From Ehrlichia ruminantium (GTDB lineage: Bacteria > Pseudomonadota > Alphaproteobacteria > Rickettsiales > Anaplasmataceae): a DNA stretch of 64,000 bases. The notes beneath the pieces are model-generated. The model was not told where the DNA came from and ran no database searches. It was given only the letters and a program-made list of their open reading frames with translations. The DNA lies in contig NZ_CP033455.1 of NCBI RefSeq assembly GCF_009728835.1, forward strand, positions 1,252,548 through 1,316,547, written 5' to 3'. Position numbers and translations under genes: made by a program. Position 1 is the stretch's first letter. Every line of letters starts with the position of its first letter. Shown one piece after another: positions 41,872-53,100 of the stretch.

Positions 41872-42272
41872 TGTGGTTTTGTATTAACATATGGACTATC
41901 AAGAGAGAACATAGGTATATTCACATAAAAAATCTGCGCAGCATCCTCGTCCATAAACTGATACTCTCCATGCATCATACCAGATGGAGTACTTAAGTAT
42001 GCTCCACTAGTATACTCAAAAAATTCACCAGGTTTTAAAACCGGTTGTTTACCTATTACACCAAGTCCTGTTACTTCATTAATAATACCAGTAGAATCAA
42101 TAATCTTCCAGCTCCGTCTCAATAGTTGGACAGTAGAAGCACTTTTATTTTTCACCCTAATATTATACAACCATATATAACAATTCTCATGAGGAGCTGA
42201 CTGCTCTTCCAAATAACTTGGGACAACCTTAACTTCAATAAGTTTTGTCATACTATAATATTGCAGCGTCAT
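41868..42272 (-). CDS. apaG: ApaG domain protein
   Basis: A 134-aa single-domain protein of the ApaG family (immunoglobulin-like beta sandwich). The family core is visible: 'YIWLYNIRVKNKS', 'LLRRSWKIIDSTG', 'VTGLGVIGKQPVLKPGEFFEYTSG' and 'GMMHGEYQFM'. In enterobacteria apaG mutants have altered cobalt/magnesium behaviour, but the biochemical role is unsettled, so no function is asserted. AAGGG 6 nt before the ATG supports the start at 42272 over the internal Met8. Confidence 0.9.
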   Translation of the reverse strand: MTLQYYSMTKLIEVKVVPSYLEEQSAPHENCYIWLYNIRVKNKSASTVQLLRRSWKIIDSTGIINEVTGLGVIGKQPVLKPGEFFEYTSGAYLSTPSGMMHGEYQFMDEDAAQIFYVNIPMFSLDSPYVNTKPH

Positions 42273-44147
42273 AAATAACCCTTAGTCACATGAAGATGAT
42301 ACACTAATTTTACTTATACATCAATATACAATAATACTCGAATTCCATAAGCCAACAATTAACAATAAAATCACCCTTTCAGTAATTAACTTATTTTCAA
42401 AAAGGCCATATTAGATATATCACCCTTTAGTATACTTATAAAATATGGATGCCATATTGTAAATTAATTTTCTTACTCAAGTAAGGTTATTATTAAGCTT
42501 AAAACATTACCATACCATTTACTAAATATTGGAACTTTAAATAAAATTAAGTAATTAGAAAACATAATACAGTAGAATGCCAATAAATCTGTAATTATCC
42601 TTAATTCATTATTAATTATGTTTTAGTATTATTTAACAATTAATTAATCCTCTAGTTAGAATTACTAGTGATATCACAATACTATATATCCAGACAGCCA
42701 CATCAATAGCATTGTATACATTAATATAATTTTAGACTATAGCATGTAATAATTAGAAAATAACATGCACAACACTAATGAAAACAGATGGTATTAACAA
42801 TAACCAACTATAACATTTATAAAATGTTTAAATTTATCACTTTCTACTAAACTACCACAATTCTTAATCATCCGAGAATCATATACATATTTTTTAATTT
42901 ACTTCTTAGAACTTATATGTAGATATTCAAGAATGATACTTATATCATAATGGAACCAAAATATAAATCTACCACTGATATTTGGCATTCTCTTAATAAT
43001 AAATACTTCAGCTATTAATTGATAAAATACCCAATATAGCAAAACTTTATAACATTGATAATTTAAAGTACTTGTATTGTATATTGCCTACTACACAATA
43101 TACTCAGCACTCACTTCTACAACTATATATACGACTTGCTCTATACTTATAACTTCATTAATTTATTTTTCATATCAAAGACATGTTACAAATCTTAACA
43201 ACATTATTGCTATCACAGTAGATAGTTGATTATATTTTACAGTCTATCCATTATAACATATTAGAGACACAGACTGAGAAAGTATAAATATTTATAGTGA
43301 CACAAATCAAATACAGTTGAAAAAACAGTAATGATGAGTATTCCAACTAAATAAATATATTATCCTTCATTAATCCATATTTCATGTTAAAGTTTTCTTA
43401 CTAAATTTAATAACAAATACTATGATCGTAGCATTAGACAAAAGTCATTAAGAAATAAATATGTTATAAATCTAACTTTGGTATAATCTTGTATATACTA
43501 AAAGTAGCAATCGCTATTAAAATAGCATGTCTGCCCTATTAACAAGCATACAAAGCTTGAGAAATTATCAGTAATACTCATAAAGCAACTTATTATACTT
43601 TAAGTCTAAAATACTTTAGAGCTATACATCCAAAAATTACAAATACCTATAGTTACACAAACTAAACACAGTTATGGCATCAATAATGATTAGCATCTCT
43701 AATAAATACTAAATATGTTTTCCATTAATCCATATTTTATATTAAAGTTTTCTTACTAAATTTAATAACAAATACTATGATCATAGCATTAGACAAAAGT
43801 TATTAAGAAATAAATACGTTATAAATCTAACTTTGGTATAATCTTGTATATACTAAAAGTAGCAATCGCTATTAAAATAGCATGTCTGCCCTATTAACAA
43901 GCATACAAAGCTTGAGAAATTATCAGTAATACTCATAAAGCAACTTATTATACTTTAAGTCTAAAATATTTTAGAGCTATATATCCAAAAATTACAAATA
44001 TCTATAGTTACACAAACCAAACACAGTTATGGCATCAATAATAACTAATATTCTCAATAAATATTAAATTGCTCTTTCATTATTTAATTGACTTACTTTT
44101 TATCGCGAGATTATCATTACCTTAGTTATTACAAAAAATTACTATCT
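42273..44147. other. Divergent 1.9-kb spacer apaG/purK with 355-bp duplication
   Basis: The left ~1 kb is AT-rich with nothing recognised. The right ~0.8 kb is the long-unit duplication listed separately, which runs almost to purK and must include or displace its promoter. Confidence 0.55.
43260..44085. repeat. Long tandem repeat, 355-bp unit, ~2.3 copies
   Basis: 'taacaaatac' recurs at 43411 and 43766, and the whole 355-bp unit is repeated with few changes; a diverged partial copy begins at ~43260. Each full unit carries the string 'ctttggtataatc', a good -10 element. The last copy ends ~60 bp before the purK ATG. A diverged single copy of the unit's core lies at 49495-49640. Confidence 0.93.
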
Positions 44148-45227
44148 ATGCCATACAATTCATATATACCCCCTGGTTCAACTATTGGAATCTTAGGTGG
44201 TGGACAGCTTGGAAAAATGATATCTGCAGCTGCAACAAAATTGGGGTATAGAACTCATTTATTAACAGACAATCCTGATAATCCATCAGCACAAGTCACA
44301 AATCATATAACTATATTAGATAACCACACTAACACAGCAGAACTACTCGAATTTGCATCAAGTATAAACGTAGCAACTTTAGAATTCGAAAATATTTCAA
44401 GTAGTATTATAAATACCCTACAACAAAAAACACAAGTTCACCCTGGTATACAGGCTTTATACATTTCACAGAACAGAATACGAGAAAAACAACACATAAA
44501 AAACTTAGGTATTACAACTACAGACTTTATTGTAATTAATAGCTATGACGATTTAATACATGCCATACTAGAACTTGGATACCCAACATTACTAAAAACA
44601 GCAGAATTAGGATATGATGGAAAAGGGCAATACCTAATAAAAGAACAAGATGATTTAAATAAATTATCCAATATAGACTGGGAAATAACATATGTTCTTG
44701 AAAAATTTCTCAATATTGATAAAGAAATTTCTATTATAATATCAAAGAATATACATGGAGAAACAGAATTTTTCCCTATTGCAGAAAACCATCACGATAA
44801 TGGTATTCTTGTTAGATCTTCTGTACCAGCACAGATCGACCAAGGAATTCGTATTAAAGCACAAGAATTTGCAAAAAAAATTGCAGAATCACTTAATTTA
44901 GTTGGGATATTAGCAGTAGAGTTTTTTATTACAGATACTCAAGAACTTATAGTAAATGAAATAGCACCACGTCCTCACAATTCTGGACATTGGAGTTTAG
45001 ATGCTTGTAATATAAGCCAATTTGAACAGTTAGTAAGAGCAATTTGTGGATTACCTTTACAACCAGTAAGGCTATTATTTCCATGTACCATGCATAACAT
45101 ACTAGGAGAAGATGTACACAAATACTATCAACATAACACTCAGGTAAATGAGAGCATATACATCTATGGAAAAAATAAAGTTAGTAAAAACAGAAAAATG
45201 GGACATATCAATATTCTGCAATACTAA
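44148..45227 (+). CDS. purK: N5-carboxyaminoimidazole ribonucleotide synthase
   Basis: A 359-aa ATP-grasp enzyme that carboxylates aminoimidazole ribonucleotide in purine synthesis, working with PurE. It opens 'PPGSTIGILGGGQLGKMISAAATKLGYR' and has 'YPTLLKTAELGYDGKGQYLI' (ATP-binding) and 'VNEIAPRPHNSGHWSLDACNISQFEQ' (catalytic). The longest frame starts at a TTG (44088), but the ATG at 44148, just before the conserved N-terminus, is preferred. Transcription must begin within or right after the 355-bp duplication. Confidence 0.94.
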   Translation: MPYNSYIPPGSTIGILGGGQLGKMISAAATKLGYRTHLLTDNPDNPSAQVTNHITILDNHTNTAELLEFASSINVATLEFENISSSIINTLQQKTQVHPGIQALYISQNRIREKQHIKNLGITTTDFIVINSYDDLIHAILELGYPTLLKTAELGYDGKGQYLIKEQDDLNKLSNIDWEITYVLEKFLNIDKEISIIISKNIHGETEFFPIAENHHDNGILVRSSVPAQIDQGIRIKAQEFAKKIAESLNLVGILAVEFFITDTQELIVNEIAPRPHNSGHWSLDACNISQFEQLVRAICGLPLQPVRLLFPCTMHNILGEDVHKYYQHNTQVNESIYIYGKNKVSKNRKMGHINILQY

Positions 45228-46624
45228 GTTTAGGACATTAACTAGTATAACTAATCAACTGATTTGTACTGTACCAATCAATATAAAATTTTCTTAGAAG
45301 AACACTAATATAATATGTCTTTAAGTTTCATACACTAGACTTGCAGTATTTCACCGAGACAATAATTCATTTACCCGAACTACACATATCATTAAATTAA
45401 ACTTCAATAAAAACATATATAATACACTTGCTACTTAGTATGATTACTTGACCATATTGGATAATCTCAACTAATAACCTAAACACCTACTGTAATACAC
45501 ATAATAGAACAATAAGATACATTAAGCATTGAAAGAAACATTACCAACAAATCATTTTATATCAAAACAATAGGCTATACCTAGTTGGTCTACAAAACAA
45601 TCAAGATAAGCTCAACTGCTATTAAATTAAACCCCAATACATAATAACAACTTAAATTCTATCAACCATTAACTTATTAATTACCACAAACCCTAAACAC
45701 TACAAACCATCACATACAAGATAAAAAATAGCTAAATAATAGATAGGGTTCACAACATATACAGAACTTACAAGCTTTATTCACTATTAAATTTATCAAT
45801 TGCCACAAACCCTAAACACTACAAACTATTACATGTAAGATAAAAAATAACCATAATAATAGATAGGGTTCACAACATACACAGAACTTACAAGTTTATT
45901 CACTATTAAATTTATCAATTGCCATAAACCATCACATATAAGATAAAAAATAGCTAATAGATAGGGTTCACAACATACACAGAACTTACAAGCTTTATTC
46001 ACTACTAAATTTATCAATTGCCACAAACCCTAAACACTACAAATCATTACATATAAGATAAAAAATAGCTAAAACAATAGATAGGGTGCACAACATATAC
46101 AGAACTTACAAGTTTATTTACTATTAAATTTATTAATTGCTACAAACCCTAAACACTACAAACTATCACATGTAAGATAAAAAATAACCATAATAATTAG
46201 ATAGGGTTCACAACATATACAGAACTTACAAGTTTATTTACTATTAAATTTATTAATTGCTGCAAACCCTAAACACTACAAACCATTACATATAAGATAA
46301 AAAATAGCTAAATAATAGATAGGGTTCACAACATATACATAACTTAAGCCTTATCAACTCAAAATTTATCAGCTATCACAAGTATCTAAACACAATAAAA
46401 CTAGTTAAAAACAATATTCATTTTATCCATAATAATACTACATTATTAACTATATACAAAATATACACATTAAAAAAGCTTGTTACGAAAGAATAAAATG
46501 AATATAAATCTACATTAACAATAGAAGATAATACACACAGAATATTTACATATCTCATCATAAACTATGTTATACAAATACTAAAATTAAATTTATTAAT
46601 GCATATATAAAATTACTACATGTC
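45228..46624. other. Convergent spacer purK/large protein with 120-bp array
   Basis: 1.4 kb; the 120-bp array listed separately covers more than half. Flanks are A/C-rich on the + strand, with no gene recognised. Confidence 0.55.
45615..46405. repeat. Tandem repeat, ~120-bp unit, ~6.5 copies, one with internal deletion
   Basis: The landmark 'agatagggt' recurs at 45741, 45861, 45959, 46079, 46199 and 46317 (spacings 120, 98, 120, 120, 118). The 98-bp interval reflects a ~22-bp deletion in one unit, lacking the 'accctaaacactac' part. A 65-aa minus-strand frame across the array is an artefact of the period. Confidence 0.94.
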
Positions 46625-48838
46625 TTAACTATACCAATCTTCACAGGTAATTTTTACCATGCCTCCTGCACCTTCTTCAGTAGAATGAGTACTGAAATTT
46701 GCACATCCTCCTGCTCCAAAATACTTACTAGTATTTTCCTCCAATAACTTTCCAGATGTACACTCATTACCACTAAGTTCCTCAAACAAAATGTCTTGCA
46801 CAAAATTTTGATATGGAATAAGTCTCACTCTTTTATAAACAGGGATATTATATGAAATTCGATTTCTATGATTATCAACTATTCTATAATAAAGCATGTT
46901 CCTATCATGAACAGCATGATTACTAATAATGTTTTTTACTTTATCATCAGACAATTTACCACCACCATTTGCTGTTAACTTTACTTCACATATTTCTGTA
47001 TCTTTACCATCACGTTTTTTATGTTTACAAAATTCAATAATAGAATCTGATCCTATAGACTGATCAATGTTAACATTTTGATTAACATCAAAATGTATTT
47101 TGACAGAATATTGATCAGATTTTTTTATTTTAAACATTCCCATAACATACTCACCAGGTTCCCCTGCTTTACTCTCACCATTTTCATCATCAATTTTACC
47201 AGATTGTCCCCCACCCCAAATTTCCACTTTAATAAAATCACATTTATTAGGTACATTATACACACCAGTAAGTTCAGGATGAGATAACCACACATCTACA
47301 TCTTTGTTACGAGTAATTTTCCGTTTATTCCCTAAAAATGAACTACTACTTGATGTGTTAGTCTTCGCAGCATATATTGTGGTTTTAAAATCATCAACAC
47401 ACATTCCCATGGAATAATAATCTAACAGTTCTAGATCATTTTGTAATTTTACGTCTAAAGAAAGTTCTTCTTTGTTATCCGCATTAAAAAATCTTATGAC
47501 ATCAGCATCAAATCTACCATGTTCAGTATAATACTGAGTTAAAACTTCAGGAGGAAATTCCCACGATTTTTTATACCTTAACTTTAATTTATGATCTTGA
47601 TATAAATAAAATGAGTTCTTTAAGTTATTACATGGATTATCTTCTGTATACATGTTCAATTTAATATCAGCATTTTGTTCACCAGCAAAAAAATAATACC
47701 CATCCTCATTTATAAATATCTCATCTAAGAAACTCTGCATCTTGTCTTTTAAATCATATTCATAATCAGCACACTGAATATATTGCTTGTTTTTAATTTT
47801 TACATAACGAACCATTCTACTGTACAATGGTCTAAGCCATATATATCTATCATATTCATCTTCACGAGTTTTCAGAATATATCCAAAAATAGCATTAAAG
47901 CTACCAACACTATCTATACACTTTACTTTCACCCTATCATCACGTTTATATTTGATTCTGCTACCTATAGACTCATCTTTTACAGGAAATACTTTTTTCT
48001 TTGAATTTTCTTCCAAATAAAACTTATGATTATCAAGGTTAATTTTAGGCTTTATAATAAAACCAATATTATCCTTAACAACATATTCCTCTAATGGAGC
48101 TGTTCCAATAAATTCAACTTTCATCTGATTATACTTATATTTACTTAATGTCAGTGCAGTTAATACTGGTATAGGAATACATTTAGGTGGTCGTGGATCT
48201 TGAGGATTTTCAATACATATTTTATTATTATCAACCATATAAGCCTTTAAACCATAAAAATCTCCAGTAAATTCAGTACGACCGTTTCTTCTCACAAAAT
48301 CATTATAAGACATAAAAACCTCATCCTTATATATACTATCATTTCTGGATTCTATTACCCTAATCCCTGGATTAAAAAACGTCTGACTAAAGAATTCAAC
48401 AGGAACAAACCTAACCATATCTTTTCCCTCAAGAATACCCTGACAAAATGGGACAGGATAAGCTCTACGTGATATTGCCTTACATATTACATGATCGTTA
48501 CAACTCAAATGCCAATCTGACTCCATCGGAAGATTACGACATGAATTTACATTACATATACATAATTGTGGGCGAAAAAAGTTACTTTCATCAATGTAGA
48601 CAATAAAGTTCTGTAACCCATCATCTGTTCCTTTACATTCCCCAACTTTAATATTAAGCCGATAAGGCAAATCGTCTATTGTCACTTCATTATCTGCAAA
48701 TTTTAAATGTCTACCACCTAAGCTTGTTTCTCTATCTGTACTGTAACTACCTGCAAAAACACAAATACTAAAACTACTTACACACAATATAAACAAACAT
48801 ATTAAATTTTTCACAATAGTAAAATTATATCTATGCAT
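46625..48838 (-). CDS. Large secreted protein with glycine-rich module (paralogue A)
   Basis: A 737-aa protein with a clear signal peptide (hydrophobic core ~10-28, cut after 'VFA'). No later membrane helix is evident. The N-terminal half has Cys-rich motifs shared with its two neighbours: 'FCQGIL..', 'QTFFNPGIRV', 'KCIPIPVLTAL' and, at ~470, 'MGMCVDDF'. From ~520 to the end lies the shared glycine-rich module, from 'CDFIKVEIWGGGQSG' to 'YFGAGGCANF...GAGGMVKITCEDW', and the protein stops right after it. I do not recognise a named family; the module resembles extracellular Gly-rich parts of rickettsial type IV secretion proteins, but the VirB6 membrane core is absent. Function unknown; likely periplasmic or surface. 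Confidence 0.85.
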   Translation of the reverse strand: MHRYNFTIVKNLICLFILCVSSFSICVFAGSYSTDRETSLGGRHLKFADNEVTIDDLPYRLNIKVGECKGTDDGLQNFIVYIDESNFFRPQLCICNVNSCRNLPMESDWHLSCNDHVICKAISRRAYPVPFCQGILEGKDMVRFVPVEFFSQTFFNPGIRVIESRNDSIYKDEVFMSYNDFVRRNGRTEFTGDFYGLKAYMVDNNKICIENPQDPRPPKCIPIPVLTALTLSKYKYNQMKVEFIGTAPLEEYVVKDNIGFIIKPKINLDNHKFYLEENSKKKVFPVKDESIGSRIKYKRDDRVKVKCIDSVGSFNAIFGYILKTREDEYDRYIWLRPLYSRMVRYVKIKNKQYIQCADYEYDLKDKMQSFLDEIFINEDGYYFFAGEQNADIKLNMYTEDNPCNNLKNSFYLYQDHKLKLRYKKSWEFPPEVLTQYYTEHGRFDADVIRFFNADNKEELSLDVKLQNDLELLDYYSMGMCVDDFKTTIYAAKTNTSSSSSFLGNKRKITRNKDVDVWLSHPELTGVYNVPNKCDFIKVEIWGGGQSGKIDDENGESKAGEPGEYVMGMFKIKKSDQYSVKIHFDVNQNVNIDQSIGSDSIIEFCKHKKRDGKDTEICEVKLTANGGGKLSDDKVKNIISNHAVHDRNMLYYRIVDNHRNRISYNIPVYKRVRLIPYQNFVQDILFEELSGNECTSGKLLEENTSKYFGAGGCANFSTHSTEEGAGGMVKITCEDWYS

Positions 48839-48984
48839 AAAATATATCTACAATAGAGAGAATAAGACATTTTAAGATACAATTTTTAATATATTAACTA
48901 TATTTTGCAATAAATATTATAAATAAATTAACTATTTTTTATTTTAACAATAAAATATTTTTTACGTAATTATCAATATACGTA

Positions 48985-49275
48985 GTAGTAAAACAATAAA
49001 ACCATTCATCTGTTCATAATAAACATATATCAAACACATGTTATGCCAATAAAAACACAACAATAAGGAGAATATCCTACTGATTTTTATATATTTTTTC
49101 ATTACAGAGTAAAAATCTGCACTATTTATATATTCCTTACACAAAAAAATTATATATAATCCAGTAATAGTAATTAATCCCATCATTGACACTGATACAA
49201 CACTGTAATATGGGATTCAGGAATGCATTTGCTAAAAAATGCAGGCATATGAAATTAAAATACATAGAAATCTCA
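48985..49275 (-). pseudogene. Decayed fragment of a large-protein paralogue
   Basis: This stretch aligns by eye with the 5' part of the 1278-aa gene (about 53470-53735) in the same orientation. Shared landmarks in the same order are 'catctgttcataataaa' (48999 here, 53496 there), 'atattttttcat' (49090; 53603), and 'cactg.tacaacac' followed by 'aatgc..ttg.' (49187-49240; 53657-53700). One short frame still reads 'YYEQM', as in the intact gene. Indels have destroyed the frame. It is thus a remnant of a fourth copy or of a duplicated segment. Confidence 0.7.
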
Positions 49276-49494
49276 ATCACTTGGACATGTCATCATAAAA
49301 AATCATAAATTAATCACTTAAACTTCAAGACATTGATTCTTATTGAGCAAATTATTCAAGAAACGAAATTTATTACACGTACAATTATCATTTAACAAAT
49401 ATACTAAAACAATATTATTACTTTTTCGAACATCTAATGTATAGTTACAAAAAATCTATAGAACAACTAAGTCACTTTTACAATATACAACCTG

Positions 49495-49640
49495 CCTATA
49501 AAGTCAGTAAGAGATAAATATGTTATAAACTAACTTTGATATAATTTGCATGTACGAAATGCAATAAATTACCACAAAAATGATAGATATGCCTTATTAA
49601 TAAGTATAAAAAGCTTAAGAAAATTAGTAACACTTATTAG
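49495..49640. repeat. Dispersed diverged copy of the 355-bp unit core
   Basis: Matches the core of the purK-side repeat (43445-43590 and 43800-43945) in the same direction: 'aaatatgttataaa', 'aactttg.tataat', 'atgcc.tattaa.aag' and 'aagctt.agaaa' occur in the same order and spacing. It shows the unit exists as a dispersed element as well as a tandem one. Confidence 0.7.
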
Positions 49641-50100
49641 ATGTTAAAAAAATATATAGGCATTCCCACATCCACTTATTTAATTTTACTAGTAGTTTGA
49701 TAATCTAAAAATTTACTGTGGTAGTCATTAAATACTTATCAACCACATATCAGACTTTATATAAAATATCATTAAAGATTACCATGTCAAAATTATAACT
49801 ACTCTTTGTTATAATACAACATTCAAATATTTACTCACATTATTTCACATAACTAACTTTTCTAATTCTCATTATAGAACTTCTATTTGTCATACCATTA
49901 TAGGGGATAATCATGTACCCTAATATCATATTTATTTACAGTTCAATAAGATTAACTCATCTATAAGAAAGTTATAATTTTGATATACCATAACCTTGAT
50001 TTTTGTATCTACACAGAAGTTGGATATTATTATTCTAATATTACGCACTATACAAAATACTAAAATTATTAACTTCTAAACTTGTACATCATTACTAATA

Positions 50101-53100
50101 CTATCTAGGAGGCTTCCCATTATCTGCTACACTCTTCTTTAGTACTAAATTTTTCTTCCTATTTTCCTTGTCCGCATCTTTCAACTTCTTCCTGTTCTCC
50201 GGTGACATATTATAAAACCCTAATATTCTCCATAAGTCCTCTTCAGCTACTGACCAACAGACATGTTGTTTGTTACTAGTATTTTGAAGATCAATATAAC
50301 AACAACGATATGTATAACGATTTTTTGACTGTTGGGTTTCTAATGGTTGTTTGGTACCATAACACGACAAGCTAATGTTTTCATCAGTCACACACATCTC
50401 ATGTTCACTATTGGTACTACTATCACTAGTCAATTCAAACCTAAAACTATTATCACCTTGATTCGAATAACAACACTTTCCATCTTTCACTCTACATGAA
50501 ACTCTAATACCTGCATTTTTTTCTGTACCTTTTGGTAAGGTACGACTTTCCAAGTCTTTTATTTTTTGTTCTATACTATTATTAACAAAACCACAAGTAT
50601 CACTTGTCCAATCTTTTACATTATTAATAGACATATTTAGCTCACTATTATTTTCATTAGTGGAAATGCAAGATAACTGATAGCTATTATACTTATCAAC
50701 AGTACTATCAGATTTAGCACATATAGAAACAGATTTTAAACACCCCTTATTTTTCATATCATCTGCAATATCAAGACAAAATGTATTTTTTTCTACATCA
50801 TAAGCATACCTTAATTCTTGTTTTTTAGACGACACCCAGCTACTTGAAAATGATAAGATCAAAGCTCCCTGACTTCCTACATAACCCATATTTCTTCCTT
50901 CCAGCAGCGTTCCAGTATTCAATCCATTACCAAATATTTTCTTAACAATATTATTATAATCAAACATTTCTAGCATATCACTACCTAACACCTTCCAGCA
51001 AGTACTATCAGGTCCATTCTGCTTTACATCACTACAACAGTTATATAATGAATGATCTTCTTGATCCATATAACAAGATAACATCTTTTCACTCTGACTC
51101 TGTTGTATAGTATTACTTACATTATCCTTAGAAACTATAGGGAAAGGTCCACAATATTTACTATTTTTACATTTATCATCATCTTTACAACACTCATCTT
51201 GACTATCACGATCATAAACACTACGTAAAACATAAATATTAACTTCTTTTATGCATTCTTGATGATTTGTATATGTCCCAACTCTACAAAGTTGCTTTTT
51301 ACTATCATCATAAATATACATTCTATCACCTGTATTTGGTGATTTACCTAACAAAGCAGTAATCCCTTCATTAAAAGCTTTTCTATTCTTTTGTGGCAAA
51401 CTACCATAATCAAACATTTTTATCACATTATGACCAGAAATCTTCCAACAAATATTTTTATCATTCGTACCATAACAACACCTATATAACCCATCATCCT
51501 GTTGTGTACCATTCTTATACATATAACACGATAAGACAGGTAACTGTTGGTCTTTATTTTCTTCAATAATCAAATAATGATCATGATTTTGTGTATATAT
51601 CATTTGCGGCCCATTAGTATCATATTGAGTATAACACCACTGATTACTCTTATTTAACCCATACGGCATATTTATATATGATATATTGACGTTACTTTTT
51701 GCAGACTCAATACTTTTTAGCAACTGTTGTTTATTATCCTCTACTGTAATAACTTTACATAAATCTTTATCACCAAACATAACAATAGGTTTATGAAACT
51801 TAGTAGACTGACTATCACATGAAGGATAAACACAAACTCCTTTTACACATTCTTGCTGACCAACCTTAGTTCTACACAACTTTCCATTATAATAAGCATA
51901 TTTATTAGTATCACTTTTATCATGTTTCCACTGTTCACATGTTATCCTCACCATACCATCTGTACCCTGTTGAATAGATTTACCTATACGTGCACATCCT
52001 CCAGTACCTGGATACTTACTGTAATTTTTTTCCCACGAATTAACAGGCCCAACACAATCTTTACGAGACAAACCCATAGTACCATCACGAAAATCATATG
52101 AGCTACCCCATGGAATAAACTTATTATGTTCCCTAAAATTATCCACAACTTTCGGAAAATTCATACCAGTAGCAGATCTATAATGCACTACAATACTATC
52201 ATCAATAAAAGAATGTCTTTTCTCGCATGCACCAGTAGTACACCCACGCGCTACAAGCGCTATATCACATTTAGTAGGATCACCTTCATCACATAATCCT
52301 ACTACAGTATCTTCCCCATACTGCCCTGGAAATCTTCCACCCTCACCAACATATATAAACAATTTTTTATTACCTGTAACTGCACTAGCCTTCAACACTC
52401 CAAGAGTATAATGGCCAGAAGTACCGTTATAAACTTTATTATCTTCTATATCACCAGCTTGTCCTCCACCCCAAGCTTCAATTTTTATAAAATTACACTG
52501 ATCATATTTACCTATCTCATGTACATATTGTTTTTCTACATCACCATTTGCATACCTTTGTACATTATAATCATACTTAGGGAACTGATCTACACACATT
52601 CCTTGAAAATATAAATTTCCTTCTACTAAACCATCCAATTCTTTTTCTTTAACAAAAAAACCATCTATATTCTGTAATTCACTGACATTTTTTCTGAGCC
52701 CAAAAGTTTGAAAATCATCACTTGTATATTTATATACGCAATGCTTGATCTTTTTACCATTATCAGAAAAATATTCTACTTTTCCAAATATACACTCCTT
52801 ATCATCCTCAATCTCTTTAGAGTACTCAGACACATAGAAATACAATTCACTATCGTAACATGAACTTCGCTTTATACTTCCACCACGTTTATTGTCTCTA
52901 TTACGAATTACGTAATAATCACCATAAGATTCAATAGATGCTACAAGAGATTCCATATTCACATTATCAAGATCATAGCTAAACATATCATCACATGGGA
53001 AATAACGCTTTGCTTCCTCATCATATATATGACGTACTAACTTTTTTTTATTTAATCTTACCCAGAAATATCTATGTCCTCCAATAGTCTTATCGTATTT

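Larger units (their letters stand above)
48839..50100. other. Spacer with paralogue fossil and dispersed repeat
   Basis: 1.26 kb between two large paralogues on the same strand. It contains the decayed gene fragment (48985-49275) and the diverged repeat copy (49495-49640), listed separately. The rest shows nothing recognisable. Confidence 0.55.

Noticed and set aside
45829-46026. 65-aa minus-strand ORF in the 120-bp array
   Set aside because: A frame across repeat units only; broken in other copies of the same unit.
15005-46405. CRISPR arrays
   Set aside because: The repeats are 97-355 bp contiguous units without short repeat/spacer alternation, and no cas genes are present.
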